A stretch of DNA of 64,000 bases, from contig JAZRXB010000247.1 of NCBI GenBank assembly GCA_045600005.1, forward strand, positions 1 through 64,000, given 5' to 3'. The notes under the pieces were generated by a model that worked only from the letters and a program-made list of their open reading frames with translations, did not search any database and was not told where the DNA came from. A program made the position numbers and the translations under genes. The DNA comes from Flemingiibacterium sp045600005. GTDB taxonomy: Bacteria; Bacillota; Clostridia; Oscillospirales; CAG-272. Below, piece after piece: positions 35,203 to 43,084 of the stretch; position 1 is the first letter of the stretch, and every line of letters starts with the position of its first letter.

Positions 35203-35748
35203 TTATTTTTTACCGGGCAGAAAGGCGACGATCAGAATGACGACCGCCACGATGATCAGTGCGCAGATGACGATTCCCCAGAACGGAAAACCGCCGTTCT
35301 CTGCTTCGGTTTCGAGCGCTCCTTCTCCGTCGTCAGCCGTACCGCCGACCACGCCGTCGTCATCGGCGGTCACAGGACCGTCGGAAGCGTCGGTCGTACC
35401 GGAAGCCGCCGTCGTACCGCCGGCAGACCCGCTGGCGCTGCCGGCAGATCCGCTGGCATTGCCATCGGTAGTAGAGCTGTCCTGTCCGGCTGTGGACGCT
35501 GTCGTGGTGTCCGTACCGGAAACGCCGCCGACCTGCCCCGGCACGCTGTTCGTTCCGTCCGCATCGTCTGCGGCGCTGTCTGACGGAGCGTTTTCAGCCG
35601 CGTTTCTGCCGAAACCGAAAAGACCGCCGAATGTTCCGGCTGTACCGGGCATATTGCCGACGTTTGAGGCAAGCACCTGAACCGTCAGCAGGGTCATTAT
35701 CACGAGAAGGATCAGAGAAAAACGGATTCTGTGTTTATGATTCAGCAT
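35203..35748 (-). CDS. Secreted/membrane protein with low-complexity Gly/Ser/Thr/Ala region
   Basis: The 181-residue protein has a hydrophobic N-terminal segment (signal peptide or anchor, about 8-27), then about 110 residues dominated by Gly, Ser, Thr, Ala and Asp, and a C-terminal transmembrane helix (about 155-176) ending in Lys-Lys. The pattern suggests a glycosylatable or flexible extracellular stalk with the tail in the membrane. No family is recognised, and the function is unknown. It is convergent with mnmE and divergent from the RNHCP gene. Confidence 0.6.
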   Translation of the reverse strand: MLNHKHRIRFSLILLVIMTLLTVQVLASNVGNMPGTAGTFGGLFGFGRNAAENAPSDSAADDADGTNSVPGQVGGVSGTDTTTASTAGQDSSTTDGNASGSAGSASGSAGGTTAASGTTDASDGPVTADDDGVVGGTADDGEGALETEAENGGFPFWGIVICALIIVAVVILIVAFLPGKK

Positions 35749-35854
35749 GAATTTGTTCCTTTCATCATAAGGTTCATGCCATATCGTAACCGAAAATACA
35801 GTGAATAACCGTGGAAAAAAATACCGGAACCTATGTTCTGGATTGAGGATGCTT

Positions 35855-36196
35855 ATGGAAGAAAAAAGATTTCAGAAAAACGACAGCGGATTTGTCTGCC
35901 GGAACTGCGGGCTTGAAGTGAAGCCGCTCGGCGTCACTTCCCGCGATCACTGTCCGCGATGCCTGTGTTCCATCCATATCGACGTGAATCCCGGCGACCG
36001 CGCCAACGACTGTCTGGGGACGCTGCGTCCGGTTCAGGTCCTGCCCGACCCGAAAAAAGGCTATGTCATTCTGTACCGGTGCGACAGGTGCGGCGCGGCG
36101 GTCCGGAACAAGGCTGCTTATCCGGCGAAGGTACAGCCGGACGATATCGAGCTGCTGATCAAGCTCACGTCGGGCGCCGGATATATGCCGGGCTGA
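35855..36196 (+). CDS. RNHCP-domain zinc-binding protein
   Basis: The 113-residue protein has paired Cys motifs (CRNC...CPRC with HCPRCLCSIHID, then CDRCG) that resemble the RNHCP domain, a small metal-binding family. The canonical RNHCP is read here as RDHCP. The start at 35855 is preferred because GAGG is 6 bases upstream; a longer frame exists. Role unknown, possibly RNA- or translation-related in the family. It stands alone, followed by two terminators. Confidence 0.8.
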   Translation: MEEKRFQKNDSGFVCRNCGLEVKPLGVTSRDHCPRCLCSIHIDVNPGDRANDCLGTLRPVQVLPDPKKGYVILYRCDRCGAAVRNKAAYPAKVQPDDIELLIKLTSGAGYMPG

Positions 36197-36208
36197 AAAA
36201 ATGAGATA

Positions 36209-36236
36209 AGGCGTGTCCGCACAGGAAACGCCTTTT
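36209..36236 (+). terminator. Terminator after the RNHCP gene
   Basis: AGGCGT pairs with ACGCCT, followed by TTTTT, a few bases downstream of the stop codon. Confidence 0.65.
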
Positions 36237-36260
36237 TGATCGCTTTGGCTAATTTCAAAA

Positions 36261-36303
36261 GCACGAAAAAACGCGATACCGCTGGTATCGCGTTTTTTCG
36301 TGC
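36261..36303. terminator. Strong bidirectional terminator
   Basis: A 20-bp perfect stem (36261-36280 with 36284-36303) and a 3-base loop carries A6 on one arm and T6 on the other. It sits between the RNHCP gene (plus) and the MORN gene (minus). Confidence 0.95.
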
Positions 36304-36321
36304 GGATTTTCAGAGGCGTCT

Positions 36322-37143
36322 TTATTCTTCTTCGACGACGATTTTTCCGTTTTCAAAGTATCCGTCGTGAATACGGCCGCTGACCCAGGTGTATTTTCCC
36401 TTGCCGTTCAGCTTGTTTTCGGCGAAGGAACCTTCGTAGGTGTCGCCGTTGACCCAGTAGTAGATCCCCTGCCCCGAACGCATATCGGCTGCAAAATCGC
36501 CTACATAGCGGTCACCGTTGACGAACAGATAGGTCCCGTGACCTTCCTTCAATTCGTTGACATAGGTCCCGTCATAGCTGGAACCGTCTGCCCAGGTGAA
36601 GATGCCGCTGCCGTTTTTCATATCGTTGTGATACGAACCGACGTAGACCGAACCGTCTGCCCAGGTATAGGTCCCGTTTCCCTCTTTTTTGCCGTCGACC
36701 AGAGTCCCCTCATAGATGTCGCCGTTGGAAAAGGTGAATACGCCGTATCCGGTGATCTTATCTGAATCGAATTCTCCTTCATAGACATCGCCGGAAGCAT
36801 AGATCAGTCTGCCGTTTCCGCTGCGGCGAAGCTGGTTGAGAGAACCTTCATAGACATCGCCGTTGGAATAGATCACGGAATTTTTCTCCATCTCCACCTC
36901 GGCTGTCATGCCGTCCGAATAGTAGAGCTTGCCTTGCAGCGGGTCTCCGTTTTTGTCGACCTTTCCGAAGAATTTGACGGTTCCGCCGTCTTCCGTATTG
37001 ATGCTGAAGTATCTGATCCCGCTGAAATAAATTCCTGCGGCGATCAGTCCCAGTGCGACTGCCGCACAGATCAGTATGGTCAGAATGACGCTGAGCGTAC
37101 TGGCGTGCCGACGACCGCGGCGGGCTGTTTTGGAATAACTCAT
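36322..37143 (-). CDS. Membrane-anchored MORN-repeat protein
   Basis: The 273-residue protein has a basic N-terminus, one transmembrane helix (about 15-40) and then about eight tandem MORN repeats of about 23 residues (for example YASGDVYEGEFDSDKITGYG). The repeat domain would face outside if the signal-anchor is Nin. MORN repeats bind lipids or proteins in eukaryotes; bacterial roles are poorly known. It is downstream of a two-helix membrane gene and serS in the same orientation, so it may belong to that transcription unit. Confidence 0.8.
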   Translation of the reverse strand: MSYSKTARRGRRHASTLSVILTILICAAVALGLIAAGIYFSGIRYFSINTEDGGTVKFFGKVDKNGDPLQGKLYYSDGMTAEVEMEKNSVIYSNGDVYEGSLNQLRRSGNGRLIYASGDVYEGEFDSDKITGYGVFTFSNGDIYEGTLVDGKKEGNGTYTWADGSVYVGSYHNDMKNGSGIFTWADGSSYDGTYVNELKEGHGTYLFVNGDRYVGDFAADMRSGQGIYYWVNGDTYEGSFAENKLNGKGKYTWVSGRIHDGYFENGKIVVEEE

Positions 37144-37194
37144 CTTGAATCAGTTTGCCTGCGCCAAGCCTATGGCAGGCGTTACCTCCCGGTT

Positions 37195-37743
37195 TCAGAG
37201 TATTTTGCTGGCGGGCTGAATGCTTGCGATAAAGTTCGTCAGCATCTGGATCAGGTCGGGAATCACAGTGAAGGAGATGAAGACAACGACCAGAAAGGCA
37301 AGCAGAGACAGAAGAATCGTAACGGCGCTCGCGCCGGTATTGCCGTAAAGGACCTCGGCACGGTGAATGTTTTTTTCGGGAAGATAGAATCGCGCCGTAC
37401 TGAAATCCTCTTTCTTTTTTTCGTATTCGGTGTCGCCGACCATGAATATGACGCGGCGGAAAGAGCTGTTCGGACGCAGCGCCAGACGGATGAAAGCGTT
37501 TGAACAGCCAAGCTCGCCCGCAGTGAGCGCTGCTTCTTCCGTGTGCGCCTTGTGTTCCATCAGCCCGCGGACCACGGCGCCAAGCACATACTTATTGTAA
37601 ATTGTCACGGCGATCCCGAGCACAAACCCGATAAAAAGAGACCAGATGATCAGATTGAGCGTGGTGATGGTGTTCGTGCCGAGCATTATTTTTTCGCCGC
37701 ACAGCTCCTCGATATCACGAAAGACCGCTTTGAAAAAATCCAT
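37195..37743 (-). CDS. Membrane protein of unknown function
   Basis: The 182-residue protein has two hydrophobic helices, about residues 28-52 and 140-165, flanking a charged middle domain (about 60-135) that reads RPNSSFRRVIFMVGDTEYEKKKEDF. The soluble part is likely cytoplasmic or on the outside depending on topology. No family is recognised. It lies downstream of serS on the same strand, with 105 bases between them, and upstream of the MORN gene. Confidence 0.6.
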   Translation of the reverse strand: MDFFKAVFRDIEELCGEKIMLGTNTITTLNLIIWSLFIGFVLGIAVTIYNKYVLGAVVRGLMEHKAHTEEAALTAGELGCSNAFIRLALRPNSSFRRVIFMVGDTEYEKKKEDFSTARFYLPEKNIHRAEVLYGNTGASAVTILLSLLAFLVVVFISFTVIPDLIQMLTNFIASIQPASKIL

Positions 37744-37848
37744 GATAATACCGTTCCTTCCTCATCCGGACAGCAGAATGCGGACCGGTCGGAGATCCTG
37801 CGGTCGGATACATTCCGGCCGCAGAAAGCGGAAAGCCGATTGAGACGC

Positions 37849-39135
37849 TCAGTTTTCTTTCTTGATGACGTCGCAGCCGACGAACTTGCGCAGGACTTCC
37901 GGAACGACGACGCTGCCGTCCTTCTGCTGATTCTGTTCTACGATCGCGGGCAGAACGCGGGAGGTTGCCAGACCCGAACCGTTCAGCGTGTGAACGAATT
38001 CGATCTTGCCGTTGTCGCGCTTGAAGCGCATCTGACCGCGGCGTGCCTGGTAGTCGCGCGCGTTGGAAACCGAGCTGACTTCCTTGTAGCCGTCCATCGA
38101 CGGGATGAGGATCTCGATATCATAAGTGCGTGCCATCGAAGCGGAGCAGTCTTCTGCCGCCAGCTTGACGGTGCGGAAATGGAAACCCAGACCCTTTACC
38201 AGAGCCTCTGCCTTGCCGACCAGCTCTGCGAATGCGTCGTCGGAATCCTCCGGACGGGTGTACTGGACCATTTCGACCTTGTTGAACTGATGACCGCGAA
38301 CCATACCGCGCTCGTCCGCACGGTAGGAACCGGCTTCACGGCGGAAGCAGGGCGTGTAGCTGATGTACTTTCTCGGCAGATCGGCTTCGGTGAGGATCTC
38401 GTCGCGGTGCAGCGAAACGAGAGCGGTCTCGGCGGTCGGAAGCATGAAGCGGCGGCGCTCGTCCTCGGCGGTTTCGAGCCAGTAAACTTCATCCTTGAAC
38501 TTCGGGAACTGACCGGCGGTCAGACCGCATTCGTAGCCGAGCATATGCGGCACGAGAACCAGCTCGTAGCCGTCGGCGATATGCGTTTCGATGAAGTAGT
38601 TGAGCAGCGCCCATTCAAGTCTCGCGCCCATGCCTCTGTAGATCCAGAAGCCGTTGCCGGACAGCTTGACGCCGCGCTTGTAGTCGATCATACCGAGATC
38701 GGTGCAGATGTCGACGTGATTCTTCGGCTCAAAGTCAAACTTCTTCGGTTCGCCGAAGTAACGAAGCGGCTCGTTGTTTTCCTTGCCGCCTGCCCTGAGG
38801 TCAGGATCGGGAAGGTTCGGAAGCGTGAGCATGAGGTTCGTGTATTCGATTTCGACTGCCTTGAGCGCTTCGTCGTTCGCCTTGATCTTCTCGGAAAGCT
38901 CCTTCATCTGAGCGAAGATAGGAGCCACGTCCTGACCGGCCTTTTTCAGCTGGGGGATGGACTTGGAGACCTTGTTCTGTTCTGCTTTGAGCGCTTCGTT
39001 TTCAGCGATCATGGTTCTTCTCTGCGCGTCCAGTTCAAGAATGCGCGCGATGTCTTCGCGGGCGTCCTTGCCCTTGTTGGCGAGACGCTGAATGACGTCT
39101 TCGGGATTTTCCTTGATGTATTTAATGTCAAGCAT
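37849..39135 (-). CDS. serS: Serine-tRNA ligase
   Basis: The 428-residue class II synthetase has an N-terminal coiled-coil arm (about 30-100) that contacts the tRNA-Ser long arm, and a catalytic core with motif 2 (FRREAGSYRADERGMVRGHQF region) and motif 3 (VSSVSNARDYQARR; GSGLATSR). It lies 27 bases downstream of parB, so no T-box leader is present in the short gap. Linkage of serS to parAB occurs in Clostridia. Confidence 0.96.
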   Translation of the reverse strand: MLDIKYIKENPEDVIQRLANKGKDAREDIARILELDAQRRTMIAENEALKAEQNKVSKSIPQLKKAGQDVAPIFAQMKELSEKIKANDEALKAVEIEYTNLMLTLPNLPDPDLRAGGKENNEPLRYFGEPKKFDFEPKNHVDICTDLGMIDYKRGVKLSGNGFWIYRGMGARLEWALLNYFIETHIADGYELVLVPHMLGYECGLTAGQFPKFKDEVYWLETAEDERRRFMLPTAETALVSLHRDEILTEADLPRKYISYTPCFRREAGSYRADERGMVRGHQFNKVEMVQYTRPEDSDDAFAELVGKAEALVKGLGFHFRTVKLAAEDCSASMARTYDIEILIPSMDGYKEVSSVSNARDYQARRGQMRFKRDNGKIEFVHTLNGSGLATSRVLPAIVEQNQQKDGSVVVPEVLRKFVGCDVIKKEN

Positions 39136-39162
39136 TGGTTTATACTTCCTTCTTGAAAATTT

Positions 39163-40059
39163 TTATAAGGATGAGTGAAGCAGCTTTTCCGCGTCTTCCT
39201 GACCGATCAGGCGTCCGATCAGCTTTTCCAGCTCGTCGGTGTCGCGGTAGCTGATGGAGAGCGTGCGGCTGCGTTTGGAGTGGGAGATCCGGATCTTGCA
39301 GCCCATCGTTTCCCCGAGCTTTTCCTCCAAAGAGGTATAGTAGTTGTTTTCAACGGCGTTATCGTCGCCTTCCGGCTCCTCCGCTGCGGACAACTGGTTG
39401 GCTTTCCGAACCAGTTCCTCGACCGCACGGACGGAAAGCTCGCGGGATGCGGTGAGCGAGGCGATCTCCTCGATGCGGCTTTTATCGTTCAGTCCGAGCA
39501 GCGCACGGGCGTGTCCGGCGCTGAGAGAACCGTCCGATACCATCGAAAGAACCGGATCGGGAAGCTCCAGAAGGCGGAGCGAATTGGTCACGGACGCACG
39601 GCTGCGTCCGACCTGCGCGGCTGCTTTCTCCTGCGTGAGATGATAGTCGTCGATCAGCGAACGGAATCCCTGTGCTTCCTCGATCGGATTGAGGTCTTCC
39701 CGCTGAATGTTTTCGATCAGCGCGTATTCTGCGGCTTTCTGGTCGTCCGCTTCCAGAACGACGACGGGAACTTCGTTCAGCCCCGCCATTTTTGCCGCGC
39801 GGAAACGGCGTTCTCCGGCGATGATCTGATAAAAGTCCGACCCTTCCACCGCGCGGACGATGATAGGCTGGATCAGACCGTTGGCCGCGATGGAATCCGC
39901 CAGCTGCGACAGCGCTTCCGTATCGAAATTCTTGCGCGGCTGACCGCGGCGCGGTTCCAGCTCGGAGAGACGAAGCGTTGTGACGCGCTCCGAGCTTTCC
40001 TGCGAGTTATCAATAAAAATCGAGTCGAGACCTCTGCCGAGACCTTGTTTCTTGGGCAT
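39163..40059 (-). CDS. parB: Chromosome partitioning protein ParB (Spo0J)
   Basis: The 298-residue protein opens MPKKQGLGRGLDSIF, then has the ParB N-terminal CTPase domain (GERRFRAAK; ENIQREDLN) and a central HTH that binds parS, with a C-terminal dimerisation segment. It loads onto parS and slides as a CTP clamp. The start at 40059 is preferred; a GTG five codons upstream is possible. It is downstream of parA with a 52-base gap. Confidence 0.95.
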   Translation of the reverse strand: MPKKQGLGRGLDSIFIDNSQESSERVTTLRLSELEPRRGQPRKNFDTEALSQLADSIAANGLIQPIIVRAVEGSDFYQIIAGERRFRAAKMAGLNEVPVVVLEADDQKAAEYALIENIQREDLNPIEEAQGFRSLIDDYHLTQEKAAAQVGRSRASVTNSLRLLELPDPVLSMVSDGSLSAGHARALLGLNDKSRIEEIASLTASRELSVRAVEELVRKANQLSAAEEPEGDDNAVENNYYTSLEEKLGETMGCKIRISHSKRSRTLSISYRDTDELEKLIGRLIGQEDAEKLLHSSL

Positions 40060-40111
40060 TATCTTTTTTATCACCCTTTCGGCTTCTGAGGGTTCTGTGA
40101 GTCAGAATGTC

Positions 40112-40873
40112 TCAGGTGCGCTCAATGATTTCGTCTGCAACGTCCATGTAGGCCTTCGCGCCCTTGGAATACCGGTCGTAGTAGATGACCGGTTCACCAT
40201 AGCTGGGAGCTTCGCTCAGACGGACGCTGCGCACGATGCTCGTTTTGAACAGTTTGTCAGCATAATATTTCTTCAGCTCGTCCAGCACCTGCATGGAAAG
40301 ATTCAGACGTCCGTTATACATCGTGATCAGGATACCGGTGATCTCCAGCGAAGGATTATAGAGCTTCTTCGCCTGACGGATGGTCAGCATGAGCTGAGAA
40401 AGCCCTTCGAGCGAATAGAACTCACACTGCATCGGAATGATGACGCCGGAGCTTGCCGCCAGCGCGTTGATCGAGAGCAGACCGAGCGACGGAGGGCAGT
40501 CGATCACGATATAATCAAAACGATCCGAAATCTCCGCCAGTGCGTTTTTTAGAAGGAGCTCTCTCTTGTCAAGCTCAATGACCTCTACTTCCGCACCGGC
40601 CAGAGAGATCTGCGACGGGATGACGGAGAGATTCTCGAACCCCGTTTCCAGCATGGCGTCGGAAGCGGTACAGCGGCCGATGATCATATCATAGGAAGAA
40701 AGTCTGATCTTCTTGCGCTGAACGCCGACTCCGCTGGTGGCGTTGCCCTGCGGATCGAGATCGACCAGCAGAACCTTTTTCCCTAATGCGCCGAGCGCGG
40801 CGGCACAGTTCACTGCCGACGTCGTTTTGCCGACGCCGCCCTTCTGATTGGCAAGCGATATGATATATGCCAT
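40112..40873 (-). CDS. parA: Chromosome partitioning ATPase ParA (Soj)
   Basis: The 253-residue ATPase has a deviant Walker A KGGVGKTTSAVN near the N-terminus, Walker A' DLDPQGN and Walker B VIDCPPSLG. It cycles on the nucleoid to separate parS-ParB complexes and regulates DnaA in Bacillus. The start codon is preceded by GGAGG. It lies between parB and the parS/noc-like region, all on the same strand. Confidence 0.95.
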   Translation of the reverse strand: MAYIISLANQKGGVGKTTSAVNCAAALGALGKKVLLVDLDPQGNATSGVGVQRKKIRLSSYDMIIGRCTASDAMLETGFENLSVIPSQISLAGAEVEVIELDKRELLLKNALAEISDRFDYIVIDCPPSLGLLSINALAASSGVIIPMQCEFYSLEGLSQLMLTIRQAKKLYNPSLEITGILITMYNGRLNLSMQVLDELKKYYADKLFKTSIVRSVRLSEAPSYGEPVIYYDRYSKGAKAYMDVADEIIERT

Positions 40874-41019
40874 CCGAGCCTCCCTGCGCAGACACAGGAA
40901 CGCCGGTCTGCGGCTGTAAATGAAGATACATCATATATTATACCAACTTTGAACCGCGTTGTCAACAGCTATTTTGTAAATACTCTGTGGCACGCCGTAT
41001 TTTTACCGCATTTCATTCA

Positions 41020-41081
41020 TGTTTCACGTGAAACACAGGCAAAGAACGGCAAAACGGTCGAATTATGTTTCACGTGAAACA
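41020..41081. other. Two perfect parS sites
   Basis: The 16-bp palindrome TGTTTCACGTGAAACA occurs at 41020-41035 and 41066-41081, 46 bases apart, in the spacer between parA and the noc-like gene. It matches the known Firmicute parS consensus bound by ParB. Confidence 0.97.
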
Positions 41082-41085
41082 TTCG

Positions 41086-42147
41086 TCAGACACAGACCGC
41101 CGATGGATCGCCGACGTCAGCGGACGATTCGCCTGAGATAGGGCAGCTTAACGATTCGCAGTCGGGAAACGGATCGTCTGACGGGCTGACGGCGGAAGAA
41201 GTCCCCTGTTCCTTCGGAATGCGGATGACAAGACGAATGGAGTCGTCATCCTCGCTCTTTTCACTTTCCGCGCCGATCCCTGCCTGACGGATCAGCGCAA
41301 GCGCTTTGTCGATGGAATTGTAAAAGATCCGGATATCCTTCAGCACGATGCGGCGTGGAGGACGCGCGTGCGCAGGTCTGCTGCTTTCGGCGAGGAAACG
41401 TTCAATGTAAGCCTCTGTGGTGGCGACGTTCAGCCGATGAGCGCCGATGTAGTCGATGATCTTCAGACGCTGCTCGACAGAATCCACCTTGAGCAGCGCA
41501 CGCGCATGACGTTCTGTCAGGGAAAGCGCGAGTATCTTTTCCCGTTCCGGCGCGGTGAGACGGAGGATCCGCAGTTTGTTGGCGACAAAGGACTGGCTCA
41601 TCGAAAGCTGCCGCGCGGCTTCCTCCTGCGTCAGGTGGTGCAGCTCGATCAGCGAAGCAATGGAACCCGCCTGTTCGAAGATATTCAGGTCCTCCCGCTG
41701 AATGTTTTCGATGATCGCAAGCTCGGCGGAGCGCTGACTGTCCGCTCGGATCAGCAGACAGGGGACGGAGGTCAGTCCGAGCAGCTTCGCGGCTCGCAGT
41801 CTGCGCTCTCCCGCGACAAGCTCGTAAGGACCGTCCGCTGAATCGGAGGATTCGACGCCGCGGCGTATGGTCAGCGGCTGCAAAATACCGTACTGACGGA
41901 TGCTGTCGGCAAGGCGTATGATGGATTCATCGTCGAACTGCCTGCGCGGCTGGGCAGGATTGGGCAGAATGGATTCGGTCGGAATACTGTGGATCCGCCC
42001 GTATTCGTCGCTTGAAAGAAGCTCTTTCTCCCGCTGTGCCAGTTCCTTCCATTTTCGCCGCAGATCGTCCCGCTCATTTGCCAGCTCCATACGGGCAAGC
42101 CGCTCTGCTTCTCTTCCCTGCACCGCTTTTTTGAATAATCCTGTCAT
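41086..42147 (-). CDS. noc: ParB-family nucleoid occlusion-like protein (Noc paralogue)
   Basis: The 353-residue protein has the ParB core: GERRLRAAK, ENIQREDLNIFEQA and an HTH (LTQEEAARQLSMSQSFVANKLR). It is paralogous to ParB and sits between rsmG and parA, the noc position in Bacillus, so it is probably Noc, which binds membrane and DNA to block division over the nucleoid. The N-terminal amphipathic region is Phe/Lys-rich (MTGLFKKAVQG). It has a long C-terminal tail. The start at 42147 has AAGGAG 8 bases upstream. Noc versus a second ParB cannot be settled from sequence. Confidence 0.75.
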   Translation of the reverse strand: MTGLFKKAVQGREAERLARMELANERDDLRRKWKELAQREKELLSSDEYGRIHSIPTESILPNPAQPRRQFDDESIIRLADSIRQYGILQPLTIRRGVESSDSADGPYELVAGERRLRAAKLLGLTSVPCLLIRADSQRSAELAIIENIQREDLNIFEQAGSIASLIELHHLTQEEAARQLSMSQSFVANKLRILRLTAPEREKILALSLTERHARALLKVDSVEQRLKIIDYIGAHRLNVATTEAYIERFLAESSRPAHARPPRRIVLKDIRIFYNSIDKALALIRQAGIGAESEKSEDDDSIRLVIRIPKEQGTSSAVSPSDDPFPDCESLSCPISGESSADVGDPSAVCV

Positions 42148-42339
42148 GGAAATCTCCTTTTCGATCATGATTCTGCCGGAACCTTCTGCGCGTCCGAACG
42201 CGCCCCGGGAGTCCGTCCTCTTTATGGTTCCGCGACAGGAATATCATACCACATCGGCGCTGAAAAACATGGCGAATGACGGCTGCGGAAAAATTGGCGT
42301 CTTCGCCGAATTACCGGGCGTTTCCGTGTTCCGACAAAG

Positions 42340-42366
42340 AAAAAAGCCGCTCAAAGCGGCTTTTTC
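42340..42366 (-). terminator. Terminator overlapping rsmG stop codon
   Basis: AAAAAGCCGCT/AGCGGCTTTTT forms an 11-bp stem spanning the end of rsmG. On the minus strand, TTTTTTCTTTG follows the stem. Confidence 0.85.
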
Positions 42367-43079
42367 TTGATTTGCGCGTTATTGCGCGGATAATTTTTCG
42401 GCGTCTGGGAAATTTTCTTCACTTCAATGATCGTTCGGGGATTATCTTCTTCGGATACGAGACGGAACGACTCGGCTCGGACTAACTGTCCGCAGAGCTT
42501 CCGAAAAGCGTTTCCCGCTTCGCTCAGCTCCTCAGCGGCGTTCGCTTTCATGGCAAGGAACTGTCCGCCGACCCGGACATACGGCATACAAAGCTCGCTC
42601 AGGACGTTCAGCCTTGCAACGGCGCGCGCCAGCGAGACGTCGAATTTTTCCCGGTATTCCGGCGTCTTTGAAAGGTCCTCCGCGCGCGCGCAAACGCAGG
42701 TGATATTGGAAAGCCCAAGGATCTCCGCCGTTTCGCGGATGTATTCGATCCGCTTTGACGTGCTGTCCAGCGCCGTGATCCGCAGATCAGGGCGCGCGAT
42801 GGCGAGCGGCAGAGACGGGAAACCCGCTCCGCAGCCGACGTCGATGACGGTGCTTCCCTGCCCGATGAAGCGGGCGGCGGTCAGCGAATCAGCGTAGTGC
42901 TTGAGGATCACGTCATCCGGCTCGGTGATGGCGGTCAGATTCATGACCTCGTTGACGGTCAGCATCCGTTCGGTGAGCTGACGGAACCGTTCGGCGAGCG
43001 CGGGCGACGCGAATTCCTCCAGATGGTTGCGTTTCAGGATCGCTTCGTAATGCTCGCAAAAATTCTGTAAATCTGTCAT
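42351..43079 (-). CDS. rsmG: 16S rRNA (guanine527-N7)-methyltransferase
   Basis: The 242-residue SAM-dependent enzyme has the GidB motif VIDVGCGAGFPSLPLAIARP and ALDSTSKR. It methylates G527 in 16S rRNA. The start at 43079 (ATG) is used; the open frame extends to a TTG at 43088 that overlaps the mnmG stop (TTGA) but would have a very short SD spacing. mnmG lies directly upstream and the genes are likely coupled. Confidence 0.94.
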   Translation of the reverse strand: MTDLQNFCEHYEAILKRNHLEEFASPALAERFRQLTERMLTVNEVMNLTAITEPDDVILKHYADSLTAARFIGQGSTVIDVGCGAGFPSLPLAIARPDLRITALDSTSKRIEYIRETAEILGLSNITCVCARAEDLSKTPEYREKFDVSLARAVARLNVLSELCMPYVRVGGQFLAMKANAAEELSEAGNAFRKLCGQLVRAESFRLVSEEDNPRTIIEVKKISQTPKNYPRNNAQIKKKPL

Positions 43080-43084
43080 GGAGA

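Noticed and set aside
37543..39156. A 537-residue plus-strand open frame over serS
   Set aside because: It is antisense to serS, whose synthetase motifs are clear; no SD or family.
39136..39162. T-box riboswitch for serS
   Set aside because: Only 27 bases separate parB and serS, too short for a T-box.
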